Of a DNA stretch of 64,000 nt, positions 10,349 to 21,602 are shown piece after piece (the stretch's first letter is position 1; each line of letters opens with the position of its first letter). The DNA is from Fragum whitleyi (lineage: Eukaryota; Mollusca; Bivalvia; Cardiida; Cardiidae). The position numbers and the translations under genes were made by a program. The stretch lies in the NCBI GenBank assembly GCA_948146395.1, contig OX411548.1:31876912-31940911 (forward strand), read 5' to 3'. The notes beneath the pieces are model-generated. The model was given only the letters and a program-made list of their open reading frames with translations. It was not told the DNA's origin and searched no databases.

Positions 10349-10757
10349 CAGTTAGAAACACCGTGAAATTGACAATGTGAATGATTTTGGATTGAAATTG
10401 CATGGGTGTGTGGAGCGAGTTTTGAATAATTTTCAAGAGATGTAATGTATGATCGTTAATTGAACGAAATTAGCGATATTTGTTTTACACTCCTTAAATA
10501 AAATCTATGTATTGTCTGATTTTGTGTCAGGTGTATTCACGGACAAATCAGATGCTTAAATATCAATATCATCTAATAACAACTTGAAGCTATTTGAGCG
10601 ATTGGATTGAAATGTCGCTCATTTTGAATGATTTTGGACGGAGCGTTTTTTATCAATTTCGGAGCGATCTTGAGTGACTGAAATCAGTGTTTGAAATGAA
10701 TGATTGCAGCGCTAAGCGAGTAATTTTTGATCGAGACGAATGTCAATTTCACGATGT
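10349..10757. mobile_element. CAGTTAACA-family MITE, second adjacent copy
   Basis: A diverged copy 67 bp after the previous one in the same orientation (CAGTTAGAAACACCGTGAAA at the left, TGTCAATTTCACGATG at the right). The hairpin core is present in decayed form (GATCGTTAATTGAACGAAATTAGCGATA). The last few TIR bases are lost. Two neighbouring copies in tandem could be independent insertions or a local duplication. Confidence 0.72.
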
Positions 10758-11017
10758 GACATCTTGATTGTCTAATGTCCCTTCTCCTGTAGATGCAGAA
10801 AGTTCTCTGTACAATATGCAGATAAATATTTTGTTAATGCATGTTTATCGTCACTTGAAGGCGAAAACTTCGTTACTGCAGCTCTGTTTAAGGTGTAGAC
10901 AAAGGTATAGGTAAGAGGGGGTAAGACAAGTCTTAAATCATTATTTCTCACCAAATTCATATGTTGTGGGTACTCGATTGAATCGTCTCGACGAGACGAT
11001 TCCAACGATTACCGGAT

Positions 11018-11237
11018 CCCCGACGGCGGCAATCATTATTTCCGACTATTTGTCTCTCACCAATGGGTTGATAATCGTATACCTATGTGAGATAGCAGCT
11101 GGAGGCTAGGAAAGGATGTGATGGTTGTACTGGTGAGAGTAATACCAGGAATCCATTGTTAGGTGCTCCAGCCGCCGCAATGTAACCGAAATAATGTTGA
11201 AAGCGGCGTTAAACTCCATTCAATCAATCAATCAATC
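11018..11237 (+). mobile_element. tRNA-derived SINE, 5'-truncated, (ATCA)n tail
   Basis: The same family as 2998-3262 in the opposite orientation, starting at CCGACGGCGGCAATCATT and lacking the tRNA-like promoter. It shares TCTCACCAATGGGTTG and GATAGCAGCTGGAGG, and ends GAAAGCGGCGTTAAACTCCATTC followed by AATCAATCAATC. 5' truncation with a simple tail is the usual outcome of target-primed insertion. Confidence 0.8.
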
Positions 11238-11351
11238 CAACGATGACCGACATAGGGTTTATGCTATGGTCATTGAATTTCTTCGATCTAAAATAGAAAA
11301 TACCCCCTCTGTCTGTAGTTCTGTGACTAGCTACGATATTTTATGATATTT

Positions 11352-11638
11352 TTATGCCCCCGTATCGAGAGATCGGGGGCATATTGTTTCACTTATGTCC
11401 GTCTGTCTGTCTGTCTGTCTGTCAGTCTGTCCGTCCGTCTGTCCGTCCGTCTGTCCGAAAACTTAACCCGAAAACTTAACCTTTGCCTTTTCTCCAAAAG
11501 TATTTGAGATACAAAGTTGTACACCAAAGTCAAGGTCATGTGACAAGGTCAAGTGAAAAGGTCAAGGTCATCTGTCAAGGTCAAACTTTAAAAAAAAGCT
11601 GTTCTGGGGGCATTCGTGTTTCACTAACACATCTTGTT
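11352..11638 (+). repeat. GCCCCCG-hairpin / (CTGT)n / ACACATCTTGTT repeat
   Basis: It starts with a hairpin (ATGCCCCCG-TATCGAGAGAT-CGGGGGCAT), then a CTGT/CCGT microsatellite, the words CAAAGTCAAGGTCA and GTCAAGGTCA, and ends GGGGGCATTCGTGTTTCACTAACACATCTTGTT. This arrangement is a very common bivalve dispersed repeat. It has no coding capacity. Confidence 0.75.
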
Positions 11639-11967
11639 CGCTAAAGTAACGAGGTACAGGTCCAATACTGGCGATTTCTTAAGGATGAATTTAAAAAAGT
11701 GTTATTATCATAATTTTTAGATTACAAAGTAATCAAGTTATCTCCTTCATTCCTCTAGCTTTTCCCCAAAGGTCTGATTATTCAATCAACTTGAGCATCC
11801 CAGAGATCTTTCCCGCTGATATATTTATGAAATACATATACATGCACGCTTATTGACTTATCTATATCTATATCCCATGTTTATTATCAGCTCAAACAGG
11901 TATTTTGACCGGTCATAAATCTAATCAACAAAATGCTTCATCCATGTAAATTAATAGTCAGATACGT

Positions 11968-12199
11968 TTAACCCTTTGCTGTTTAATCCCTGCTTTTTAC
12001 GTGTCTGTGATTTTATGATTGAGAAAACATTGTGAAAAAAGAAGAAATTGCTACTGACAAGCAATTTCTTCTTTTTTTCCACACTATTTTCTACCCTACT
12101 GAATGGTTATTTTTCAAATTTAATCTATTTTAAATTTTCGTCTGCAAAACCTTTGAATTTGGACAGGTCCAAAATTTTTTAAAACGGGAAAGGGTTTAA
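11968..12199. mobile_element. CCCTTTGCTG hairpin MITE, copy 2, TTAA at both ends
   Basis: TTAACCCTTTGC at the left and GGGAAAGGGTTTAA at the right, with the same internal GAAGAAATTGCT hairpin. The TTAA flanks are those used by piggyBac-like transposases. Confidence 0.83.
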
Positions 12200-12431
12200 G
12201 AGCTGTATCTGGATTATCTCAATGATTGGATCGAAATTTTCGTTCCGAAATCAAAATTTAGGGAAAACTTTCGCTCCTAAACTATTAAACCCTATACAAT
12301 CACTATAGTTATACGCTTAAACATATTTTGCAGAAAGCGAAACAAGGGATTGCTTTTGGCACCGATTTCTCCTTTTATTTCCTACCACATACAATGTTTC
12401 TTTTCAAACTTCACCCAATTTGAATTACCAT

Positions 12432-12686
12432 TTGTGACGCGTCAAGCGAAAAGGGACCATCTGTGAAGTGTCGATCCTGGTCAGACTACGCGGATTGCGC
12501 AGACTGACTAGAATCGAAACATTTAGAATTTTATTAATTTTCTGAACCTAGAATAATCAATCTACCTTCCCGTGGAAGAATTTTTTAAATGTGATCTCTG
12601 GTTGGCCTGTTCTAGAAACAAATCTCTGTTTCAAATATTTATTTTTACGAAGTTCACAGATGGTTCATTTTCGCGTGACGTGTCAT
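12432..12686. mobile_element. TGTGACCCG-family TIR element, reverse orientation
   Basis: TGTGACGCGTCAAGCGAAAA at the left, and CAGATGGTTCATTTTCGCG-TGACGTGTCA at the right. The palindrome CAGACTACGCGGATTGCGCAGACTG lies near the left end, so it is inverted relative to 20048. Confidence 0.78.
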
Positions 12687-12955
12687 ATTTAAAAAAAAAT
12701 GTTTATGAAGTTAGAAATGGTTGTGTAATGCATGTCCCATTTTCTTCATTGGGGTGAAAATGGTTTGTTGGAAAAGCTTAAATCGTGCCAATGAAACTTT
12801 TAAATAATGACCCTTGAGATATCTTTAGAAGTCATTAATTAATTTGTTAGGAGTAAATCGTAAACACTTCAGCCAAAATTAGATTATGTAGTGCCAGACA
12901 CTCATAGAAAAAAAAGAACTTGTGACATTTTTCAGTTAGGCCTACCTTTAAGAAC

Positions 12956-13204
12956 CTGGGACCCGTTTTACTAAACATCTTACGAAAAAAAAATGATCGT
13001 AAGTCGAAATCACAAATCGTATATGGTGTTTACATTCAGTATTAGATTCTGCCTTGCAATATCACATTTGAATCGTCTTTAGAAGACGATTCTAATGAGC
13101 TATTGCATGGCAGAATACCATATTTAGTTACTACTGTAGGAACAACTTTAATTTTTGACTTGCGCAAAAAATGATCGTAAGATGTTTGGTAAAATAGGCC
13201 CCTG
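12956..13204. mobile_element. CAGGGGCC TIR element, second copy
   Basis: CTGGGACCCGTTTTACTAAA at the left and TTTGGTAAAATAGGCCCCTG at the right, with the internal AATCGTCTTTAGAAGACGATT hairpin. It ends 51 bp before the tRNA-Glu. Confidence 0.76.
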
Positions 13205-13255
13205 TTATATGAAAAAAGATTTATATAACCCTTCTACGATATTGCTTTTGTAACA

Positions 13256-13327
13256 TCCCGTGTGGTCTAGTGGTTAGGATTCCGCCCTCTCACGGCGGCG
13301 GCCGGGGTTCGATTCCCCGCACGGGAA
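13256..13327 (+). tRNA. tRNA-Glu (anticodon CUC)
   Basis: A complete 72-nt tRNA cloverleaf. The 7-bp acceptor stem TCCCGTG pairs with CACGGGA and is followed by discriminator A at 13327. The D-arm region reads GGTCTAGTGGTTAGGAT, which also serves as the internal A box. The anticodon stem CCGCC/GGCGG holds the loop CTCTCAC with anticodon CTC. The T arm GGGG-TTCGATT-CCCC contains the B box. No intron is present and CCA is not encoded, as expected for a eukaryotic nuclear tRNA. It decodes GAG. A short T-run lies about 10-20 bases after the gene (TTTATTTTTGTTTTC) and would serve as an RNA polymerase III terminator. It is the only clearly functional host gene I can see. A 2.39-kb terminal-inverted-repeat element starts 100 bp downstream. 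Confidence 0.97.
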
Positions 13328-13427
13328 CTTCATATTTATTTTTGTTTTCATTCAATTCCTTCAATTATGAAGATTTACATTTACAGATGTATCAAATGAA
13401 AATATAGTAAATAAACACAGACATACA

Positions 13428-14855
13428 CACCGTGTATCAACGTACACCGGATATAGCGATTAGTGAGTCGAGGGAAATATCTACGAAGTGGGATCCATGG
13501 TTAGTATTTCTTGTATTATTTCTGTGTTTGTTTTGATTTTACTTAGTGAAAAACGAATTTACACCACTGAGGTAGTCGGTTATGTCTGTCTCTTTGGAAA
13601 ACATGAAATAATTTGTTTCTGTCATAGAATAAAGGAAAATAAACCGTCTAATCACTGACAATTGTCTTGGTATACTTTCTTTGTTGTCCAAAGATTTACA
13701 TACTAAATTTTACAGCGAGATTATTTTTTGTTTTTGGAATATTTAGATAGGAAAAAATCTACCGGTGTACGCCTATAGCAGACAATTTCAAATCATTGTA
13801 CGAACGATAGAAAAAGTAGTGTACGAATATAGCTCAAGGGATGGGTAAAATATCCTTACTTAAACGAGCGCAAAATAAGAAATTATGTATGAAAACGCCT
13901 ACATGACTCTGTATAAACATTTTGGCGTTTTCGATTAGGATTCTTTTCTAGGTTTTTGCGAAAAACGGGGGAATCGTTAATCATATTGATTAAAAAATAT
14001 AGATGATAATCATTTACAGAACTTTATGAACCTCTTAACATAATTATTCATTACATTGATTGTAAACATATTTTTAGTATGGTTTTCTTAGACAACGGCT
14101 AGTCCCGTTTCAGAAGGCAACTTCCTGTGAAACCAAGTTGTTTCGTTGAATTCAATTTATAAGCTAAAATTTCGCATTTCTACAGATTAAGCGCCAGGTT
14201 AATGTCAGACTAGTTTTACGAACTGTTTCAGAATCGGATAGCAGGTCGATTTCTTGTAATATATCAGAATACTATCATTTAAATGTTTACCCTATCGTCC
14301 TATGTCATTGAATAATCGCGGCGTTTCAACCATGGGGTCTTTGATTTTTACAAGACACCTTTCTACATCAAAATATTAACAGATAGAGAGAAAACAGATG
14401 TGATTTTTAACAAGGTTGTTAAAGAATCACGATTCCACCCAATACATTTGAGCGACCTCAGACGATTTATGATATTCACATGGTAATAATTAACGTGTAT
14501 TTTCGAACCATGTTTTTCACGCACATCAATATGACCGATAACAATATTGAATTGACGTATATTTCCTATATCCAATATCCCCGAAAAATAAGAACCAACG
14601 AATAGGTTAGAAAAGACATCATCAAAATCCATTTCAAGCCTGTCTCAATTGTGGTACAAAATGGAAGCGCTTGGGAACGATTTGATATTCGAAACGCATG
14701 ACTGGTTAGAATACCGTTTACCTACATCATGCAAACGTTCCCAGATAGGTAGGGGTATACAATAATAAATATAAATCGGATTGGTCCCTTTACCGTTTTC
14801 AAATTGATAGATTAGCCGAAGCCACATACAATTGTTTTACAATCCTATTTCGTTT

Positions 14856-14942
<87 letters not shown>

Positions 14943-15818
14943 ATTGTATAGAAACTTAATACAGTTTTGTGCTGAACCCTCGAGCAGTAACAGTACGACT
15001 CGTCTGATCTTGATATCCAAAATTTGGAAAGGATGAAAGAGATGCCAGTAATGCTGAGTTTCTTTGCTCTTTAAGTCGAGACAGAGAAAATGACAGCGAG
15101 GATCTCGCTGATCCCAATTTATACATATCATACTTGTCTAAAGCCTGTTTAAAAGCACACAATTACCAAGGTTTGACTATCATTATACTGAAACAGGTAT
15201 TCATTTGTGGTCAAGATTAAATTAGTCATGACAACTGCATTGGTGAGGGAAAAAGGCTCCATCGAATGGACAAAAGACAAAAAGATAACTTTATCCATCA
15301 AACACGTTTTAATTTAGCGCTAGACAATCCATTTAAGAAATATTTTTTCTTGCTATAGGCCGTACACTATTGACGGGAGATTTGCTATACGACGTACACC
15401 ATCCCTATAGGCCGTACACCGGGAGGAGAAACAACATGTGAATTTATCGGTATATTCACTTCATACAAAAGGCAGGAGTGTTTCTAGTGATTTTCTGTGT
15501 TATGTTAGGCAATTTATCATGGGTTTTAGTCTGAGAAACTCTAAAAATTCAGTCAAAACAGTATGTTCGCGATGGACAAACGGAAATCATCGGGGGTATT
15601 TTTTTTAATTGTAGCCGCTTATGGATGCTAACCAATCATTTGATACGGGTTGATAGCTACATGATTATATCAGTAACGCCTGTCTTGTATGCTTACAGGA
15701 AAGTTTTACGTGATTTAACAAAAAAAAAAAAAAGAGAAAAAGCTCACTTTGTACAACACCCCGTGACATTTCCCTCGACTCACTAATCGCTATATCCGGT
15801 GTACGTTGATACACGGTG
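13428..15818. mobile_element. 2.39-kb TIR element with CACCGTG termini and 5-bp flanking repeat ATACA
   Basis: The first 51 bases (13428-13478) are the exact reverse complement of the last 51 (15768-15818), starting CACCGTGTATCAACG. The immediate flanks are ATACA on both sides (13423-13427 and 15819-15823), a 5-bp candidate target duplication. Related short words (CCGGTGTACG, GGCCGTACACCGG) recur below the ends at about 13759, 15358 and 15403, like subterminal repeats. CAC termini with a 5-bp duplication fit the Transib/RAG-like pattern, while CACxG termini with subterminal repeats also fit EnSpm/CACTA, where a 3-bp duplication (ACA) would be expected. No long transposase ORF is visible; the interior is AT-rich with a (TA)n tract at 14858-14941. 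Perfect ends suggest recent mobility. Confidence 0.85.
14858..14941. repeat. (TA)n microsatellite
   Basis: About 42 TA units inside the 2.39-kb TIR element. The Ile-Tyr run in antisense frames is produced by it. Confidence 0.97.
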
Positions 15819-17595
15819 ATACAATGCAAATCAGACGAAGACATGAAGAAAGATTATTTAAAAACGGGAAAAATGCCTAAATTAGTATTATAATTTCTTC
15901 TACTAGTTAGGTTATTTAAAAAAAACAAAATCATTTATGCATGTGCAAATTTTACAGTGGGTAAAAAGAAAAGGAGACTTATGCTACATACATCATTTAA
16001 ACGCCAAGGTTTTTGCTTGCTTGTTTGTTTGTTTGTTTGTTTTGCGAGGGTCACAAAACCCAACGAAAACACAATTGGCGGCAATAATTCAATGAAAAAA
16101 CAATTATTTTGTCTTCGTATTACCACCGGTCCCTTAACCCAACGCAAATGCTTTCTCGAAACTAAATAGAAAAAACGCAGTTTACAATATTATGATTTAG
16201 TGTGAAACTTGAAAATGATTCTTAGTGGCATTGAAACAAAATTCTACTTTTTCTACGTATGCTGCACAAACAAATCATACAAAAATAACTTCTTCGGAAT
16301 ATGATTTGTTTCATGTGAAATTTCTAGACGTACGTTAAGCGATAACGTGTACTCTGTCCTTTTGACCTGAGTATTACATAGGCTCTTTTAATTAGGCGAA
16401 GTGAAACTCGCGCTATCAGACACCGTGAAATTGGTGGAAATATCTCACTTTGGACATTTAGAAAAAAACAAAAAGCAAAGACAGAAGTTTGCTTACATAT
16501 GCAAAAAAATCAGATTATTTTGAATATTTCCTCAAAATCACGAAGAATTTAGTAAAATTGATAAGCTAACAGATGTTTTTGCGATTTGACTAATACTTAT
16601 TGAGTACTTCAAAGTTGCAGAGGCTTAACGTCTTAAGTTTTTATCACTGCACCTTTTTTAATGAGTGCTTGCATTAGAATGAAGGATGTCTGAAATCCAA
16701 TTGAGCGTGCACCTGCATGCGTGATTTAACATAGAACATAGACATCAAAAACACGAACTGTTCATTGATGAAAATATAATCCCGTACGCCTACACTCTCA
16801 ACAGAAGAGTAGAAATTAGACAGACATTGAAGTTAATTAAACCCTTTTCATGCTGGATAAAAAATGGTGAAATTGCATTGAAATCGAAGTCATTCAGTCA
16901 CTTGACGTGCGGAATTTTACTCAGTTTAATTTTTTTAAAACCAAGGGCATTATTGTCCTTCAAATAATCACTTTCGTTGTCAGTGCTTTGGGTCCCAATT
17001 CTTTCACATTTCTACAATGGGCGTCTAAAGTGTAACTAAAGCTTCAATAGCCTAGCTGTACTTACGCCATTTTGCTTAAACACCAAGGACTTGGGTGATT
17101 CATTCACTGAATTGCAATTGGCGACTAAAATGTAAATATAGCTTAAATAACCTAGCTGTATTTAAGACATTTTGTTAAAAAAAATACTAAGGACTTGGAT
17201 TTCATATGTATTTTTATATCTAATGAAATTTTGATATTCCGAAGTACGCTAACTTCGAAGTGAATTATAGCGCTCCGTCATTATCATATTATGATGTTTG
17301 ACTATATCTCATTTTACATTTCTAATTTCCCAACGCAACATTTTGTCTGCGAAATTGATAATAAAACGTCATGTTAAATCAATCTTTGGCGCATAATTTC
17401 ATAACCCATCCCGCGTTCTAAGAGATCTATAAATTTATTGCTGTAATAAATCAATTAGCTATGTTTTGTAACTATTTGTGTCTAGTTAAATAATGCATCT
17501 TCATGTCATATTTGTTACTACATATTTTTTACTACATGTATATTGTTCTTGCCTCAATTGAAAAAAAAATCGTGAAAGCTTCGAGTTATTCTAAC
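15819..17595. other. Unique-looking non-coding sequence
   Basis: It contains a (TTTG)n run near 16018-16042 and a pair of related blocks (CCTAGCTGTA-TTA with CCAAGGACTTGG) at about 17050-17110 and 17150-17200. Overlapping 70-aa frames on both strands at 15935-16169 look accidental. Confidence 0.55.
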
Positions 17596-17718
17596 TTTAT
17601 TAAACTATCAATTTTGAAAATAGACATATGGGTCTTTTAGAGCCGGAATACAGGTACTGTTTCTTTCCATCGGAATTAAAATGTTTGTAATGTAAGTATG
17701 ATCTTATATCGTCAACCA

Positions 17719-17851
17719 GCCCTGCGTTCAGGATCACAAAACGGTGCACACAGTTTGCCAATTATACCCCGCTTTGCATCTGTACTTGCGTGCAAAGCTG
17801 TGTATAATTGGCAAACTGTCCGCACCGTTTTATGAATCTGAACCCAGGGCG
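17719..17851. repeat. Palindrome with GCCCTGCGTTCAGGAT ends and a GCAAAGC core (duplicate 1)
   Basis: The ends GCCCTGCGTTCAGGATCACA and GAATCTGAACCCAGGGC pair imperfectly. Inside, ACGGTGCACACAGTTTGCCAATTATA meets its complement around CCCCGCTTTGCATCTGTACTTGCGTGCAAAGC. About 133 bp. Confidence 0.8.
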
Positions 17852-19032
17852 GAAGTATTTTGTGGATTTACCTTAAAATCTTAGAAAAGAGTTTGACTAA
17901 AATTTATTCAGAAATACGACTCCAACACATAATTTCATTACCGACTTACTTATGATTGTTCACTTTGAAAATGCGTCAAATTGATTGAGTGTCACACGAT
18001 GTCAAATCCTTCATTTAAACATGAATTTTCATAAAGACTTTACAGAAAATTTCTCATCATGAGACCATGGTCACATTTTTTAGCCATTTGATGATATGCC
18101 ACATCACGGAAAAAGGAGCCTTAATTTGACATTGGACACATGTATGCAATTTTGTGCAATTATGCAACGTCATGGAAAAAGAAGCATTTGAGTAGATTTT
18201 CTTGTTAACACAACTCCTCCTTCATTTATGGATATATTTTCATGAATTTTTTTCTTGTTATAGCTTGATCATCACCTTTAAGACACAGGCTTTTGAAAGA
18301 GTCAGTTGAGCGCCCTCATGGGCCTCTTGCATTTGTAGACAAATTGTTTTTAAAACAAAGTCGATGGTTCATTACCACTCCTCACATATTATTTGTTTGT
18401 TTAAAACTTCTTACGCTGCGTCACCGACTTATTTCAAATTAGTGTCGAGCATACCGAAGCCCACCCCCTTTCTTTGAAAATGATCTTTTGTCTCAGAACA
18501 GCAGTCACCTGGCTTGTTGGCCAAATAACTAGATACATTTGACATCCATTCAATCTTGACCACAGGAAAAAAACAATCATGTGGGAAACAATATCCTCTC
18601 GCAACATTGTGTTTTTCTTTCGCTCGATAAGACGATTTTATTAAATTGGAGTAAAGCGAGAGACAACAGGTCTGATATACTTTTTTTCAAGAGTCATTGA
18701 ATCTGATTAATCATTATAATTTACTTGTTTTGGTATAAGCTTGCAATTTAGATACCACTTACCGCCATACCTATTATGTCGGGCAAATGCAGAATGAATA
18801 AACACGAATGTCCCTGAATGTCCCTGAATGGTCTTACAGTCTGACCAGAGTCTTCACTATGTGCCCTATAGATGGATAAGATTATATCTTCTCTTCAGTC
18901 AGTCAGCTTTTACTCTTATTTTATTTTGTGGCTGTCCAGGTTGTTCCATTTTTGTACCAAGCGCACATCCAAATTGTCGGAAATGTCACGCACAGCCTCA
19001 ACTGTTTTCAAACATGTGTTTATTATACTTTA

Positions 19033-19613
19033 AGCCTAGTTTACATTTGCCACGGCCGCCGTACGATATCGCAGCCTGCGATTTTTCTTACGATTTTTTT
19101 GACATCGCAGACAGCTACGGTCTGCGGCGTTTGTGTTCACAAAGCCGTACGGTGACCGTGCGATTTTTAAAAATATTTGGGGGGAACATACCTTAAGGAG
19201 ACCGTACGGGTCCCGTGCGATATCGCAGGGTAATCCTGAGATTCCGGTGCGGAGATCGTACGGGTTCCGTACGGATATCGAGAGGATGCCGTGCGGTCAT
19301 CGCACGATTCTACGGGTTTTATTTTGGATGTTTGATAGATAAGATATCGTGCGATTTCCGCGCGATCATCGCAAGGCTTCCGTACGATGTCCGTACGGCG
19401 ACCGTGCGGTGTCCGCACAAGGCTACGGGCTTGCGATTTTTAAAGATTTGTATAACATATTTTTAAACGAGATCGCAGGTGTCTGCGGTGCCCGTAAGAC
19501 CGTGCGATGATCGCACGGGCACCGCATGTCACCGCACGGGCATCGCACGATTTTATGCTTACGGCGAGATACGGGCGCCGTACGGGCTCCGTAGGCCAAA
19601 TGTAAACGAGGCT
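19033..19613. mobile_element. 581-bp TIR element packed with CCGTACGG / CGTGCGAT words, flanked by TTA (copy in duplicate 1)
   Basis: Ends AGCCTAGTTTACATTTG and CAAATGTAAACGAGGCT are inverted repeats, and TTA flanks both sides (19030-19032 and 19614-19616). The interior consists almost wholly of short palindromic words built on CCGTACGG, CGTGCGAT, ATCGCACGG and GATATCGCA. That makes it strongly CpG-rich compared with its surroundings. ORFs that cross it in several frames (arginine-, aspartate- and tyrosine-rich) are a by-product of the CGTACG words and are not genes. Confidence 0.82.
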
Positions 19614-20047
19614 TTAGTAAATCTCTTTGGTTCCCGTGATTTCATTGCAATTGTATTCAGTTTTGCCTAGCTTTGCAATGAAAACCTTTCCGCGGAAAAA
19701 AATCGACGTGTACTTTCAAATAGACAAGACCCGTTTGATGAAATAACATTGCTTATTTTAGCAGAGTCTTTTGGTACAAACCTTTGTTGCATTTAATGTG
19801 CTTATTGAGGTAACTTTAATGTATTTCTGATTGAAACATTTATCCCTGTCATATACTCCACTTGTTATATCGTTAATTGAGAGCTTGGTAAAGAAATATC
19901 TCTTAAAATCACGCAATTAGGCTACTTCTTTTTCTAGATATATACATATTATTTTTTTATATATTAATGAGTCGACATTATTTAAGAGGAAGACGAAAAA
20001 ATAATCTAGTGAAATATAATAATTTACAACTAACTTTGTTACTGAAA

Positions 20048-20311
20048 TGTGACCCGTGACTAGAAAAGGGACCATCTAGGAACTCCATAAAATAAATGTT
20101 TCAAAAAAAGAGAGATTGGTTCAAAAAGAGGTCAATCGAACATCGGATTTCAAAAATTATTTTACAGGAAGGCAGATGGGTCATTTCAGATTCGGCAAAT
20201 TAGGCAAGTTCGAAAAGTATCTACCCTAGTCAGCCTGCGCAATCCGCGCAGTCTGACTACGTCGATACTTTACGCACTACCTAAATGGTCCCTTTTCGCC
20301 CGACGGATCAA
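20048..20311. mobile_element. TGTGACCCG-family TIR element (duplicate 1)
   Basis: Left end TGTGACCCGTGACTAGAAAA-GGGACCATCT and right end AATGGTCCCTTTTCGCCCGACGGATCA are inverted repeats. An internal GTCAGCCTGCGCAATCCGCGCAGTCTGAC palindrome and the block GTCGATACTTTACGCACTACC are shared by all copies. It is about 264 bp with no coding capacity; the superfamily is unknown. Confidence 0.82.
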
Positions 20312-21488
20312 ATATATATATAAAAATGTTCTTTACAATATGCTGCTTGTCCGAACATTGTCTTGATTCTCTGTAAACTAACCTGTGTGAAGCACTGCAG
20401 TGGCAATGAGCCAAGCTCGGTTAGCTAATTAGCTAAAAATTAAACTGACCTATCTCAATTGGAGCGCAATTGGAAAACAGTTTTCAGCTTATCAATAAAT
20501 TATTCATGGAGAAATCAAGACCATGAAATTAGAACGGGTTTTGCATAATTGTTATGCAAAAGAGAGGTTGACCTAACACGTCCATGATAAGGAAGCTTGA
20601 TATTCGATAATAAAACTAAGAATAGAACATCAGAATATTAGGGTTATGTCTAGAAAATATAGTTAGGCAGATAGACCGAACGAAAGAAAGAAAATGATGA
20701 AAGATATTATTTCAATAAAAGAATGTTGTTGTTAGGAATGAACGTTTTAGATAAAAATAAAACTTTAACTTGACTAAAATTTAATTAATCAAAATGTGTG
20801 TGTCAAAATAAACCGTAGGTATGCTGTACATCAGGTTAATTTGATGAATTTCATAACAAGATTTGGGAATGGACGAGACAAACATAATGTCTCGGACAAT
20901 TGTATCATTCGTTACAAAAATACAGAATAAAACTCAATTCAGTTGGATAATGAAAACGAAAGAAGAATTCGAGAAATACAATCTGTTTGTGATGCAAGAT
21001 ATGTTTTGTTTAGACAATACGAAATTCGATCTATTCAAGCTCAACCTATAAGAGGAAATCTGACAGAACAATATTGATACTCTATCATTTATGTCTCCAT
21101 GGAAAAATACAAGAAACGTGAATGCTAGACTGATTGACGCAACGGGAATTATGAAGATTCGTCTATCCTTCATTATAATCCTGTTTTGAGGACTGTCCCA
21201 AACACTCCAGAATCAAAACACTCTTGGATCCACATCTTCATTTGGTGTCCCTAGTCTAGAGGAGGACTGTCGGTCTCTTGACCAAAGCGTCTCTAGTTCG
21301 AATCTCGGGAGCTGCTAACGGTCTTGGTTCTTTCATTGACCCACATATTCGGCGCGAGTACTGGTAAAATTTTCCAGGAATCAGAATCGAGAGGGATTAA
21401 TCTAAGTTGAGATAACCCAATCGAAGTTAGATCCATCGAGAAAAAGAAGGCTAACAAAATTATAAGATAAAAATAATACAAACTAAGT

Positions 21489-21602
21489 GTATTGTATGAA
21501 AAAATATCTAACTCGGTTGCGGGAATTGATAATTGTCTCGGCAGAGCCTCGACTATTATCAATTCCCCCAACCTGGTGAGAAATTTTTTTCTCATACAAT
21601 AC
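21489..21602. repeat. Hairpin with CTCGGC-AGA-GCCTCG apex (duplicate 1)
   Basis: Arms GTATTGTATGAAAAAA, GGTTG-GGGAATTGATAAT and their complements enclose GTCTCGGCAGAGCCTCGAC. This has the same apex logic as 9541-9662 with different arms. The copy in the second duplicate is at 29873-29987. Confidence 0.75.

Noticed and set aside
10056..10436. 126-aa open frame on the minus strand
   Set aside because: It spans the end of one CAGTTAACA MITE and the start of the next, so it is a product of the MITE sequence.
11400..11460. Regular CTGT/CCGT spacing suggesting a CRISPR-like array
   Set aside because: It is a tetranucleotide microsatellite inside a common dispersed repeat. No repeat-spacer pattern exists, and the organism is a eukaryote.
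18828..19196. 122-aa open frame, repeated identically at 27212-27580
   Set aside because: Its conservation is due to the young tandem duplication. It runs from unrelated sequence into the CCGTACGG-word element and lacks any recognisable domain.
21265..21320. tRNA-like segment (GGTCTCTTGACC stem with GTTCGAATC B-box-like motif)
   Set aside because: Acceptor and D arms do not pair, and the related third copy at 41118-41160 does not keep the fold. At most it is a tRNA-derived relic.
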